36,568 nt of DNA from Choanephora cucurbitarum (taxonomy: Eukaryota; Mucoromycota; Mucoromycetes; Mucorales; Choanephoraceae), in contig JAIWNI010000171.1 of assembly GCA_025331435.1 (NCBI GenBank), positions 1 through 36,568 on the forward strand, read 5' to 3'. The translations under genes were made by a program, and so were the position numbers. Of this stretch, positions 11,887-24,071 are shown piece after piece. Positions within the stretch are counted from its first letter, which is position 1. Each line of letters starts with the position of its first letter. Below the pieces are notes generated by a model. The model saw only the letters and a list, made by a program, of their open reading frames with translations. It was not told the DNA's origin and searched no databases.

Positions 11887-14800
11887 GGATATACTTTAAT
11901 TGACTTGATGTAAGAAATGTTTACATTCAGTGCATATTGATTTCCATATAAGGATATCGATAACTACAAGTCGACTAAAATAGAGGACCACCCAAATTGT
12001 GGTTAAAAAACTGCGTTTCCTATATAATATTTTCCTATTTTTCACGGAAACTAATTTTTTCTCTTTTCTTCCTTTCTATAAAACTTTTCTCTTTTTAAAA
12101 ACTTTTTTTTATTGCCTTACCACTGTTTTTATTTTTGCTCTTACTTTTATACCTTTAATATTTATACACAACATGTTCATGATGCTCAACAAACTAGACT
12201 GGTTCGTGTTCATGTTCATAATCTTGACCTTATAGTAGTATGCTAAAACCATCTTCTTTACCTTTTTTAAAATATGCCTGCCTGCTATGCAACAGCTATT
12301 CAAGAACTACCAATAGTCAATCACTTTACCAGTACTCATGTAGTTGTCTCAATTCATCACTTCTTCAGTATATAAGGTAGTTTTGTACCGCTTACCTTAC
12401 TGAACCTAGAACTGACACAGGCTTCCTAGATAATTATTACTTAGACAGTATCAGCTTTTATTTTCTAAATTGATAGAAGATCAACCTCGTTATCAAACAC
12501 TATAGAATCAAATATGCTTCAAGTTGTACGCAGAAAAAGTGAAGGACTCCACCAACTTAATTATGCATTCCAAATTGAACATGGTAGCCCCAGAAGCTTC
12601 AAGCATTGATAATCACAATATTTACACTTGACAAATGCCAATAACAATAATATACGTGACATACTAGTGAATCAGGAAACAGCACAACTTTCGAATTGCA
12701 TGGTTCGCGATACGATGGACTCGTCTTGTTTAAACAATACGAACAATGTAAGTGCCGATTATATTTTACTATTGTATGAGAATCAACATAGTCGTATTCA
12801 AAATTGTTCACCTCTTGATCAAGAGTTACATCTTCTTTTGTTTCGAGTGATGGAATGAATAGTAAAACTATTTTCGTTGCTTGCTTATGGATGTGAATGA
12901 ATATAGCATTGAACGAAACTTGTCAGAAATAAACTAACATATGAAAGCGATACATACAACTGAGATACTATTGTTTGTTTGGTTTTTATCAGTGTGTGTG
13001 ATAGTTAAGTCAATGAAGACCATTTGCATTTATTAGTCACATCGTTTAATAACCAAGTAATCGTCTTTAATTAAGACCTTTGAATCTGTAATTATACAAT
13101 CAGAACAAGTTATTTATGATTGGCCCATGATATCTCACTATCCCGATCAATTTGACAATTATTTCTATCCCGAAAAATCTAAGACCTTTTCACCATAAAC
13201 AGATTCCTAACTCTCATCCTTTTTGAACCACTTTTTTTCCACGAACTATCTTTTTTTCTCACCACTCTCTTCTTTTTGTTACGACATGAAAAAAACCTAA
13301 TCTTGACGATTTTCCTACCATTTCCTTACTAACAAAATTGCACTGTTAAACAGCTAAAAATTCAACATCTCAAAAATCTACCATAAACAACATATAGCCA
13401 CTTTGAACAGTTCTGAGTTGAATGCAACAATAAAAACAAGCACCTGACTATACAATTTTGCTGAAAACCTCAATTGTTTACTTGTCTACTGAGTTTTTGC
13501 ACAATCCCATTGTGGTAATACTCTGTTTGGTGCAAAGACACAATCCCCTGCGCTGTAGTAGAGTTCTCATATTTTCTTCCGATCCGTGCTTGAAACCTAT
13601 TATATACATGCTGATTTTTCTCATTCCCCCATTATTCATTTCTTTTCTTTCGACTTGATGCACAGCAAAATAATGAATCAAACTATCAAAAGCACAAGGA
13701 TAGTTTCAATGGATTTACTATATCATTTAATGAAGTCGTCAAACTATGACGGTATGATTATGCGCATTATGCTTTATCTTAAAATTGATCTTGGCTTTTG
13801 TATACCATCTTTGCTACGGATTAACTTTATAAACTAACTTATCTCGTTTTACTCTATGATAATATCTCAAATGCAGAAATGTTCTTCTTCTTGAAGCATT
13901 TGTACTTTACCCACTGTCTATAACAGGCTTTGTAAACCAGTGTTCAGTCTACTGCTCTTCTTTGACTGATTACCGGCCAGTTTTAAATGATCACCAGCTG
14001 CTTCCTCTGATACCGATTGCAGTGGCTATGTACTACTGCCTTCCCTCTGAATTTGTTTAAATTTTCTTCCTAAAAGCCTTTCGAACTTTTTATCTAATAC
14101 GTATCTACTTCAATTACCCTTTTTTTATAGACTGATTCTCAACTTGATGTGTTCAAGACTGCTTTTTGAAATTAATCCCTTTCGTTGTATATGTCTTCCT
14201 TTTGCATCACTTCTTCAGTTCTATCCCTTCAGTTGGCTACCAATATATACGAGCTTGATTGACCTTTATTTTTCTGTATACTCCATTCTCGGTAATCCTA
14301 AAATACCCATTGGCTCATAAATGAAAGGTGGTTTCATCAGGTCAATAAATTGCTAGCTATGTAACTTAAACGCATTTTGTTCACCTTGAAGTTTATCCGC
14401 TGGATCTGTTCCTTCACTTGATTATCCAAATTCACTGTACTAGTAATACCTATGCTCTCTTCATTTTCGTATAATGCTGATATTTCATAGTGCTTCGGTC
14501 AACTGTTTGCATTACAGGTTTCCATGTTAACAACTCCAAACTCTTGAATCTAATGATTTGAACGTGTCTGCAAGTTTTCATTTGGTAAATTTCTCTCGTG
14601 ATAACTGCTATTGTTGCCTGTCAATACTATTCGAGTAAAGATAGACCATGTAAACAAGAATAGGTTGTTAGTGGTAAGAAATACGCCACAGTTTACTGAC
14701 TATAAAATTACTAGAAGCAAACTGATATTTACTCTTCTCTCAGGTCTTTACAAGCAACTGCTAATTCTTGGCTACCGGTCTAATCCATGGTGGTGTCTCT

Positions 14801-15681
14801 TCTATTTGATGATTGAAAATTGCTAAACTTTGGTTGTTCTTTTAGAATGAAGATGCTCGAAGAGAAATAACAAGAAAGAAGGAGAACTGTGACCGCTCAA
14901 GCCGCCGAAATTTAAATTGCAAACCGGTCCTAAAGATTTTGTAGTATGGCAAAGCCATTACTTTTCTTTTCAAGTCTTCTCTACTCATTTGTGCCGCCAT
15001 TGGAAAACTTAAAGTCTCTTTTCTGTATTCTATGCCTGTAGTAGTACTGATACAAGGAATTCAATATATGAACCATGAAGCTTTTCAAAATGGGTACATG
15101 GATTCAAAGAGCTATCCATATATAGTATATGCGGGATCCACATCTAATGAGATATAGAGCTCTAATTTGCCTTCAATCACCATTTGTTTTAATATGTATT
15201 CTAATGACGTGAGCCGTTAAAAAGATCTTATTAGCTCCCTTAAGCCTAATCAGTACGCTCTAATCACAGATTTGCATCGAAAATTTACTCAATCATCTTC
15301 ACTATGCTGTCAGAAAGTAAAAGCTGTGATCATTCTAGATAAACGGCCGTTTGGTATAACCATTTAAGCCTTCGCGAAATATATTTGCGAGCGCAAATGT
15401 CTTTCGTTTGCCTTCGCTTAAAAAATCGTTAGTGTTTTGTCAGACTTTTACTGCTATTGTTTCTTAAAAAAAACCATATGCGATCGCAAATCCCATACGC
15501 CGCGGTGAGATCCTTTCAACTTTAGACTAATTCAATATTCTTGTAAATTATATCATATTAACTTATTTAGTATAGTTGTCATTACCCTAGAAATAGTATG
15601 AATATCCCAATCCGATATTATGAGTGAAAGTCATATTCTATTTATCGTAAAAATCTCTATCGTACTTTTATCAAATTGACC
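11887..15681. other. gene-poor spacer
   Basis: No supported gene. A T-rich stretch at 12000-12235 creates a hydrophobic ORF that starts with GTG and is probably chance. An open frame at 12628-12858 (internal ATGs at 12700 and 12715) has ordinary amino-acid composition (VSADYILLLYENQHS) and could be a stray exon, but no good partner exon was found. The plus strand is pyrimidine-rich from about 13100 to 14500. Confidence 0.4.
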
Positions 15682-16135
15682 ACAGAGAGTTGAATCTGTA
15701 CTGAACCTATAACTATACAAGACTGATAAGTTTGTCATGGCAACAAATAGCTTCGTGCCTAGCAACGAAGTAATTTTGAATTTTGCCAATACAGAAACAA
15801 TTTCCGCATTCCTACGCAACTGGAATATAAACAAGAAGCGTAAGTTCGCACCAAAGTTCAATAGCAACAGCCCGACCAAGCGACAGCGTCGGTCAGGTCT
15901 GGACAATACTAGATAGCATATAAAAAGAACTGTAATGTTGTGATATTATAGATCTTTATTTCTTTAATATGTCAGTATTACAGGTAATAATATTTTATCA
16001 TTAATAAAGAACCTCTCTTTAATATCTCATAATTACAATATCATAGATCATATCTATATGCTCATTTCTATTTAAGAAGCTGACAAGTTTGTCGGTCTTG
16101 AAACAGTACTTGTGGTTGTAGACTCAACTCTCTGT
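15682..16135. repeat. inverted-repeat-bounded unit (MITE-like)
   Basis: The left arm 15682-15737 (ACAGAGAGTTGAATCT ... CAAGACTGATAAGTTTGTCA) is an imperfect reverse complement of the right arm 16081-16135 (TGACAAGTTTGTCGGTCTTG ... GACTCAACTCTCTGT). The arms are about 55 bases each and best conserved at both their ends. The unit of about 454 bp contains the 59-codon ORF and an AT-rich centre. No clear target-site duplication was seen, so a mobile origin is an inference. Confidence 0.55.
15737..15916 (+). CDS. hypothetical 59-residue basic protein
   Basis: An ATG at 15737 opens a 59-codon frame to TAG at 15914-15916. The N-terminal half is neutral (MATNSFVPSNEVILNFANTE). The C-terminal half is strongly basic with two nuclear-localisation-like clusters (NKKRKF and TKRQRR). 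The ATG sits right at the inner edge of the left inverted-repeat arm. No family is recognised. It may be a genuine small protein of a non-autonomous element, the first exon of something longer, or chance; the basic cluster is the main reason to list it. Confidence 0.3.
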   Translation: MATNSFVPSNEVILNFANTETISAFLRNWNINKKRKFAPKFNSNSPTKRQRRSGLDNTR

Positions 16136-17172
16136 CATTACAATCAATAGAATTTCTCCTACGTTCCATCCACATTTTTTTTTGTGTGGATGAGACGGTG
16201 GTGAGACGGTAGCACTTCTACAGTTTAACTCGAAAATCCCATTTTCTCTACGAAAACTTGATATTTATGAGCGAGACTTTCTACGATGAACCAAGTAAAC
16301 AAGTACTTTATGATGGTTGAAGTGGAAATTGCATTTCATTACAAAAGTATTCATAACTTAAGGATTTTGTGTTTGAAGCTTTTTAATTCATTTTGCTAAA
16401 ATTTCAGTTTCCGCATTTTTTCTTGAAATCACTTAGAAAATATTTTTTTATTTATATTTCTAAGTCGAATAGCCTGTAGATTGAGTGAGACTACTCTCCA
16501 AGTTACACATTTTTCATCTTCGTTTAAATGCAAGAAGACATATAGGCAAACTTTTGGAACTTGTACCTCTCCATGTACCTTAATCTCGCTTTTTTTGGTA
16601 TCAAATTGCTCAGAATAACAAGAAGTAACAAATGAACCACTTTTGACATTAATTAGAGCAGTTGTTGACTATATTCTTATCTTTAAAATGAAGCGAGTTT
16701 GAACTATATTCACTTTCACTATCCGGTCTCCATTTTAAAAGGATTTTTTGCAACTTTTTTTCTTGTGTATCAATAGCCCATTTCTTAAGCGGGGTTTTTT
16801 CTGCAACTTTTTTCTGACACTAAAAATCATTTTCTGTGATAAACAAAATTTGACCATCCGATTCCTAATAAGGGTTTTTTATGCACCTTTTTCTTTCATC
16901 CTAATTTCTATGTTGCAAGAACAGTTTTGTTTTTTTATGAAATGAATAGTTAGTCTTCCTGTTCTTAAGAAGCTTTTTTTTTAAAACTTTATTTTCAAAG
17001 TCGAATCTGATGCTTAAGGTTGTATTTGTTATTTGAACTCAAGAAGAAGCAAAAAGATGAAGTGCTATATAGTGTTACACTGAGCAAAACTTGCACTATT
17101 TGCAATGTATAGTAGTTCGACTATTTTCCAAAGTATTGAAAAGGCATTGGTTTACACAATTTAAATCATATA
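16136..17172. other. AT-rich spacer with a degenerate T-rich repeat
   Basis: At about 16740-16910 three similar blocks occur, each with a G-run followed by six T and a GCAAC/GCACC-T-tract (for example GGTTTTTTCTGCAACTTTTT). They look like a decayed tandem repeat. There is no gene. Confidence 0.4.
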
Positions 17173-20100
17173 CACTACAGCTCAAATTAGAACTCATTTG
17201 TCATCTTTACTAGGCAACCGACATAATTTTATGTCATGGAGGGCAAAAAGTAATTGTGGACATATTCTGGCAGTTTGAGTGATGAAAGTGTCGTCTTTAT
17301 TTTTTGTGGTGCATAAGGCAAGTTAAAGAAAGATGTGTTTCAAGTTTGAAGAAAATTTGAGATGGTGAGATTGACATGGTTTATTTTTCTCATCATATTT
17401 TATATGAAAGAAGTTAAAGACAAAAGTTAATAGCTTGTAGAAAATCACTTTTGGAAAAAAAGTGAAAAAAACACAAAAAAACAGGTTCACTTCTCCGCAC
17501 GATGATGATAAACTTGAGATGAGGGGTCAAAGAGACCAGAATTCCTCAATGTGAGCATCCAAAAACCGTAATGGGGTAGAAAATGAAGAAATGAAACATT
17601 TAAAGCAAATAGATGCTGATTTTAGCGATTTCAGATTTTTGAAAGTTAAGAATCTCTTTTTAGACAACTCTTTATGAAAAAGCATAAAGCATCAACAAAT
17701 AAAAAAAAGCCTTTAGCATATAACTTTTTTTTGAAAAAAAAAGCGGTCAACTATAAGGCCACTTTAATATTTTGTTTACCAAGATGAGCATATTCAATCA
17801 GTTGCCTATCAATTGTTTGTACGGTGTAAGACAAATAAATAGACACTTGAGGGTAAAAGAGTTATGCTCAATTCAAGGTGCGATAGCAGTTATAAAATGA
17901 ATATGAAACAAAGCGGTTAGTTGTCGCGATAGTCGCTCCAAACTAAAAATTTTATATTGTGAAAGAGGTGACTATTCATCTCTCACTAATAATGCATTGA
18001 CTGAAGTTATCATCGAGAATATTGAACTGGTAATTTTTTTCATTCTTCTACTATGCGTTCATACAAAATTTTGCTAAAGATGATTCAATTGCAATAAGGC
18101 AAATTCATGCAAATCCAAGACATTAACATATTCCGTCATTTCCACCATCACTTCATTAATGCATAATTTACTTTTCTCCCCATCATGACTTAGATTTGAT
18201 TAAATTTGAACTATTTTTTCTTTCCCTTGTATTTCTTTTTATTACTTTTCGTTTTCTAAATGCACAGTAAAAGACAATTTTTATTTTAAAGAAGTCGATT
18301 ATTGAAAACTACGTTTTAATCATGCTTCTCAAATGGCACTGCTCGTCAGACCTCTGCAAGTCTCTGTGTGATGCAAATAATGTCTAGTCACACTTTTTCA
18401 AACTGCAACAAGCTTATCAGCAGCCATCTTGATGAAAGCATCTCACAGCTTGCTTCTAATCCTAAGCCTACTTTCTAACGGGTAACTCCTCTACTATATA
18501 CTATATATCATATACATTAGACGGTTTATGTCCAAAACCCTTTCTATACACCATTTTTTCTCTTACCTGTGACCTTCAATCCTGCACAAACATCTCAATT
18601 TGGCTTTCACCTAACAATCTTATCTTCATAGGCATCCATAATCTTTGCTTCCTTCCAATCAATCCATTCACCCGCTTCTCTTCTTCTTTGGTCCATCGTA
18701 TATTCTTATCCTATCCAACTTCATCACTTGTTATACTCTCATTTAGCTAATCCATTCTTGTCTATAGAGTGTTTTAAGGCTTCTTAGTCATTTTTCTTCC
18801 TGAATTATGTTTCCTGTCTATTTACATAGTCGCTAGGATCTCATCATGCATTACATTGTGTGATTCAACTTGCATGATGCTCAATTGACTCGGTTGACTT
18901 CAGTTTCTCGTAATTTTGGTAATTTTGATTGCTTTGTCTTTCTAACTGAGACCATATCTCCATACTCACTAGCCTGCATAATCCTGCTGCCTACCCTGAG
19001 GTACTCATCAGTAAATGACCTGCTTGAATTTTGCATTTTTACCTGCTATTGACTCTCGTAACACTGGTATAGTCTGCTTTCACCTATTCAATAACTCTGC
19101 GTTGCAATTTAGCTCTGCTACCTGATTGTAAGGTTCATTGCCCAACCGATGGACGTGTGATGATCTGACCTAATAAACTATACACCTTCATCTTCACATT
19201 TAAAATATCATATACATCTTTATCAGCTCAATCACTAATAAGGAAACATGACCCTGACATGTTTCCTTGAACAGAAATCATAATCTGAAATTGAATAAGT
19301 AAAGTTTTTCATAATTACAAACTCAATACAATTACATCTGTCAGCATGAAATACTATAACTGAAGATATATACCACATACACTTTATATCATACAAACAA
19401 CAAACAATACAACATATCAATGCAAGATACTAAAACAATATACAAATCATCTGCAAATATCCAAGATTTAAATCATACACTTCAACTCCGTAATTTACAG
19501 TATGACAGAAATTGACAATCAGCTAATGAACCCTGAATGTTTCCAATTGAAGAATTTGACATAACAACAATAGCTATCATTTTACTTATACAGCAATTGA
19601 ATCTAAAGAATCAATTACAAGATCTTTCTCAGATTGAAATCAAGGATAAACCATTATTCAATCCACACATATAAATACTCTTGTAAAAATCAGAATAGAT
19701 AGAACAGACACTTTTTATTTCTAAATAAATCGTATAATCCGTTTCAAAGTATTTCTCCTTTGACTCCCTCTTCTATCTATCAATATTTCACAGGACGCAT
19801 GTCGTGACTCATTTAGGTGCAAACCTTAAGAATCTTTCGAGCATTGTTGAGAGAAGTGAGAAAAGTGGCCCTCAAGCGATAAATTCAACTCTATTTCGTG
19901 TATTTGCTTCGTTGGTTGTAGTCTCTGTCAAGATCTAGTTCGAATCACTTTCTTAGAGTACAAGATGTACTCATGATTGGTAACAAAGACGCGTCAATGG
20001 GGACGATCCCAATTTATTTTTTATACAAATAATGGAAGTCTCATCTTTATTCTTTTTTTCAAATAGACTATTTATCTGTTGTATCTTTTTCTGTATCGCT

Positions 20101-20885
20101 TGTTGCGTTGGCTGCTTGAAACTTCTAATGACTTGTTCTACTGCTTCATGTGCACCGTCTGGTTTATAGACTCTAAAAAAAATCTCCAAGCTATGAACAA
20201 AAAAAATCCAGCTGATTTTTAAAGCAAAATTGATTCAAGCGCTGGATCTGTCAAGCAGTAAAAGATGTTTTAAAAGGCTGTATTCTGACAATAAGACGTA
20301 TTATTCATCTAGAAATTGCTCTCAAAGGTCTATTAAAAGGCGTATCTGGATCCCCAATGTATTTTTTAAATAGGAAGTGTCCAAAGCATCATTCTAGCTA
20401 GTAAAACGAAGGCTGGAATTCATAGTATGCTAAAGAAGTGTCCAAATACGGATTATATAAGGATCTACTTTTTATCATAATAAAGAAGCTCTATTCGACC
20501 CCATACATTCAATAAGCATACCTAGATTTTAAAAGACGCTCAATCCAGAGAAGCTTAATATGGCTATAAACAAACTAATCCTGTCATCATACTAAGAAAC
20601 ATGCGCATTCATGTATACCTAATCCTCCTGATCCCATTTGTTCTTAAAATATGCGTAAGCAAAATCTATCAAAGCGAATTCTTTCCTATTAAATACACCC
20701 TACTTTTTTATTGGATCAATGTCAAATAAAAAAAACCCAGGTTGGCATTTTTTTGTCGTGGGTGAACAAAATTTTGACGGTAGCATAATAACTTTTTTTG
20801 CGTTTGCATTAATAAAAACCTCAAAAAATACTGTTCATTTTTGACATAAATTTATGTCACCGAGGGCAAAATCTGAGCCGTAGTG
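17173..20885. mobile_element. possible TA-flanked DNA element with short TIRs
   Basis: CACTACAGCTCAAATT at 17173-17188 matches, in reverse complement, AATCTGAGCCGTAGTG at 20870-20885 in 14 of 16 positions. Each end is bordered by TA (17171-17172 and 20886-20887), as for Tc1/mariner-type insertions. Near both ends lies a (near-)palindrome GACATAA(A/T)TTTATGTC (17220-17235, 20843-20858) followed by GAGGGCAAAA in the same orientation. No transposase was recognised inside, and the 3.7-kb span includes a solo LTR at 19156-19792. Two unrelated MITE ends are a fair alternative. Confidence 0.3.
19156..19792 (+). mobile_element. solo LTR (637 bp)
   Basis: Starts TGTGATGATCTGACC and ends CAATATTTCACA, with TGTGA/TCACA terminal inversion. 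It is flanked by a perfect 5-bp duplication GGACG (19151-19155 and 19793-19797). It has TATAAATACTC at 19670 and AATAAA at 19724-19729, the same TATA-box context as the family A solo LTRs. No internal coding region is present. Confidence 0.82.
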
Positions 20886-21301
20886 TAGTCTCATAGTATC
20901 AAACGTAAGGAGATAGATTAGCTAATCTTTATTGTAAGAATCAATAAAATTTAGATACAAATCGAGTCTTTATTCTTTTTTGTCAATCTTTGACATTGTA
21001 TTCTAATATTAACTTTTATCTTTTTAGGCCGTTTTTGTCAAAAAGCCCTTAAGAATTTGTGAGCAGAAATTATCGCGTCCTGGTTTCTAAAAAAGCAGTC
21101 ACTAAAACGGGTAGAGGCAATTTTTCATAGTGATGCTTTATATGTAATTCTTGTATTTATACCTTTCTTTTTCTTCGTGTCCCGTTTTTCAAGCCAATCA
21201 AAATTAAGAATGGTTTTGAGATTTGTGAAGATTCAGTATACCAAGTTAGCGACTTCATCCTTCTTATCAAAACTTGAACAACTGAATCAACACCTATTAG
21301 T
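19798..21301. other. gene-poor spacer
   Basis: AT-rich. It holds an unassigned minus-strand open frame at 19971-20189 (AVEQVIRSFKQPTQQAIQKK) with no initiating context or domain, and a TATA-like/AATAAA pair near 20455-20485. Nothing could be supported as a gene. Confidence 0.35.
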
Positions 21302-21804
21302 ATGAATGATTTTCAGATCATAGCTCGAGTCAATGTGGAAGGGCAACGACCAAAACCCCATGATTCGTTTGTAGCCGTAAGTGAGAGCAGATAGATGTCC
21401 TTGAAAGACGTTGCGCCCATTAAAATCCAAAAACGACAAACGATGGCTCAATATCTGTGTCTGGATTTTCATCAAAATACATGTCAGTGTTTTGCATCTA
21501 CAAGTCACCAAAAGCTGATATACATATTCTTGAAAATTTGATTGAAACAATCCTTCTGCAAAAGCACGGAAGAGTGATAGTTGCCGGTGATTTCAATGTC
21601 GATTTTATGTTGACTTCCTCCTCCTTTCAAGATCTTTCGAGCAAACTGAATCTAAAATCAGCACTGCAAATTGAAATTGTAACTACAACAAAACACGGCA
21701 CATTCATTGATGATATATTCACAAACTTCGAAGTCAAAAACAGTGGAAGATGTATTTCATATTCAAAGTATACTCATGGCCCTTTGTACATTAATTTCAA
21801 ATAA
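21302..21804 (+). pseudogene. endonuclease/exonuclease/phosphatase-like fragment of a transposon
   Basis: The frame running to the TAA before 21805 encodes FCIYKSPKADIHILENLIET, then VAGDFNVDFM and GTFIDDIFTNF. The GDFN motif and the following (T)xIDxIFT block are hallmarks of the EEP endonuclease fold found in LINE-type retrotransposons and in Helentron-like elements. A preceding ATG at 21302 (NDFQIIARVNVEGQRP) is in a different frame, so at least one frameshift is present. The expected C-terminal H (SDH-type motif) appears here as YTHGPLY. No RT or helicase domain adjoins, so it is a stranded fragment. Confidence 0.5.
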
Positions 21805-21888
21805 ATTATTTCAATTGGCTTATTCAAAAAAGTGTATCTATAAGCCAAAAATACTCTAAAAACGCCCTTATAAAACTCTTTAGTGCCT

Positions 21889-22715
21889 TCACAGCTTTTT
21901 TTTTGTGTCTTCGATATCCATATTAATCTTTGAGTAGATAGGATTAATGGGTGGATATACACAATCTTCTTCAATCATAAGGATATTGCAACGATGCGCT
22001 TTAAATTGTAAAACAATTGGAAGTTTTTCTAGAATAACAGCACAAATTGGCACCATCAAAGTTGGCTTATTGGCTTTGTCACCATCCATGATTGTAACAG
22101 CAATCTTATAGGTGTCTGCAACAATTCGACTGCATTCTATACCGTTGTACCAGTACTCTGAAGGACAAAAAAAATTGTTGTCGTTTATTCCAAAAGAAAG
22201 AATACCTTTTACCCTTTTAACGTCAAACCTATTACCTTAAAGTCAATAAAGTCTCTAGTATATACCTTTTATACTCCATGCCCCATTTGTTTGTATATCT
22301 CCAAGTTTCTTTCAAGTGTCACCAACATATCTTTTTTTACTCGTACGTGTTGGAAGCTGTCTTAGTAAATTCTATGAGCAATGGCATGAAATCCACAGTT
22401 ACCAGTTGAAGGACTCACGACTACACGCTTTCTAACAGCTTGAATTGTGGTATTAACTTTTTGTCTACTGATCAGTTGAATTTCAAAATGATTGTGTGGT
22501 GTTTGTTTCTTACTGAGAATTCACGAAAAGTTCTCCTTAGTAGATTTGTTGTAGTGAATTTGAAAAAAGCAGTTGGGAATTTTACATTTTGGGTATACTT
22601 TCTGATCAGTTTTGAGTCGAAATTCAATAAAATGTTTCGTTGTCAAAGGAGCGGTTTGTAGGACGTAATCAGCAACAGCTTGTTTTGTGAATGAACAAGC
22701 TAGTTCGCTTTGCAT
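21889..22715 (-). pseudogene. transposon-derived protein with OTU-type cysteine protease domain, decayed
   Basis: Starts at an ATG at 22715. The N-terminal part (VYPKCKIPNCFFQIHY, then in a shifted frame VRNKHHT) fits a C2H2-type DNA-binding module like that of FAR1/MULE transposases. Downstream (around 22420-22330) is VVVSPSTGNCGFHAIAHRIY, matching the OTU catalytic Cys motif (usually DGNCxF; here the Asp position is Thr). Then comes an in-frame TAA (22364-22362), and QHVRVKKDMLVTLERN. The OTU C-terminal part is at about 22160-21889 (EYWYNGIECSRIVADTYKIA, PIVLQFKAHRCNILMI). OTU proteases remove ubiquitin; such domains occur in proteins of some fungal and plant transposons. A frameshift near 22525 and the stop indicate a pseudogene. 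Confidence 0.68.
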
Positions 22716-23243
22716 GTCGAGGCGAATAAGATGGCGCGTAATAAGAAGTAAAGTAAATAAAATAAAACTTGCTTTTATTTAGTCAAGGGCAATATACAGA
22801 CTCAACAAACCATATTCAAACTGAGGAAAAAAAACGAATAAAACGATATTAGGTGAAAGGTAAAAAGTCATTCGGGAAATACGGGTGTAAAAGATATAAA
22901 AAAAACTGGAAATCAGCGATACGTCTTCATTCGCAAAACATTAGTCACTTTTAACCGAGCAACATGAAAACCCCTCTTAGCTAAATAAAGTAAAGGTGAA
23001 GGAATTGCAAACATTACATTGAGTGAAAGAGTGATTAAAATGTATGTTTAGCACATTTAAGAGAAAGGATTGTGTCCAAATATGATAATGAATTTCATTG
23101 TTTCTGTCAACTGATAGCAGATAGCCGATTATAGTAATTGTGTACCTGTTGAGTAGAAAAATTCTAATTCTGTACATAATATCATGTTGACAGGTTAATT
23201 GATGCTCTTTCTACCTAAATACAACAAAAAATAACACTCAATT
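22716..23243. other. spacer upstream of the plus-strand Tnp2 gene
   Basis: AT-rich. It contains the divergent upstream regions of the OTU pseudogene and the Tnp2 pseudogene. No clear TATA box or terminal inverted repeat was identified. Confidence 0.4.
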
Positions 23244-23789
23244 ATGTCTGAATCCCTTCTCCTCTGTTTCTGTGATGAATGCATCAACTTCCCTGATGAA
23301 GAAAGATGGTTGCCTCAATATACCATTCAATATCACAAGGCAAATAATTTGTTTGGAGGTGTTGCCTACAATGAGTGGGCTTCTGCCAACGGTAAAACAC
23401 TTTATAAAGTAAAAATGAAACATGTTAGGTAACGTTGTTGTTTTTAGATGATCAATTCTTTGACATGGTTGGCTTGTCTGAACAAGATGTTAACAATGAC
23501 ATCGATTCAATGGATGCTGATGGTTAAGAAACAAAACGGATAATCAAAGAACTTAACACTAATCGGTCTGTTATATAGATGACGAAATCATGGAAGAAGA
23601 TTTCAGCATCTTTGCCTCGGGTGACGATGAAGAATGGTCTGATGTTGGTACCTCTGCGTTCGAGCCTGAGGAGGTGACAACCGATGTTGTTAAAATCGAT
23701 GAAATCGATCAACTTGTTGGCACTTTTTCTTCAAATAGATTCCAATAAATTAAGTCATTTGATTCTTTTACTGAACGATTCTTTATATT
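23244..23789 (+). pseudogene. Tnp2-type transposase, N-terminal segment
   Basis: ATG at 23244. The N-terminus has the CxC...H arrangement seen at the start of many fungal Tnp2 proteins (LLCFCDECINFPDEE then TIQYHKANN). Acidic segments follow, with DDQFFDMVGLSEQDVNN (before about 23525) and EIMEEDFSIFASGDDEEW (from about 23583), separated by an intron with donor GTTAAG and acceptor TTATATAG. The join between 23412 and 23450 does not keep frame with the obvious donor GTAAAA, so it is either a frameshift or a mis-seen splice. Ends at the 5-bp duplication of the solo LTR. Confidence 0.6.
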
Positions 23790-23794
23790 ATGTC

Positions 23795-24071
23795 TGTTGT
23801 ATACATGCCATGTTGGGAACAATAACAGTTTCTAAAGTCAGATTAGTCATCACGACATTAGCATATATGGATATATTGATCCATCAATTCTATACGTTCT
23901 AATTAAACAAACAAAGAGTATGATGTAATGAGTTGTATGGGAAATACTGTGTTAATCGATTGGATCCACCATTAGTATAAATAGTGATAGAAAATACATG
24001 TTAAATAAAGGATGACTTTTCTTTGGTCTGATTGATTTATTACTGTTATCAATATATACCATTATATCACA
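23795..24071 (+). mobile_element. solo LTR (277 bp)
   Basis: Starts TGTTGTATACATGCC and ends CATTATATCACA. It is flanked by a perfect 5-bp duplication ATGTC (23790-23794 and 24072-24076). It carries TATAAATA at 23976-23983 and AATAAA at 24004-24009. It sits between the N-terminal acidic region and the following block of the Tnp2 pseudogene. It is shorter than the family A copies but has the same end type and TATA/poly(A) order. Confidence 0.8.

Noticed and set aside
11999..12235. Hydrophobic plus-strand ORF
   Set aside because: Begins with GTG and is made almost entirely of T-rich codons; low-complexity sequence gives this by chance.
19930..19942. tRNA-like AGTTCGAATCA
   Set aside because: No acceptor stem or anticodon arm could be drawn around it.
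21287..21550. Minus-strand ORF of 87 codons
   Set aside because: Antisense to the EEP endonuclease fragment.
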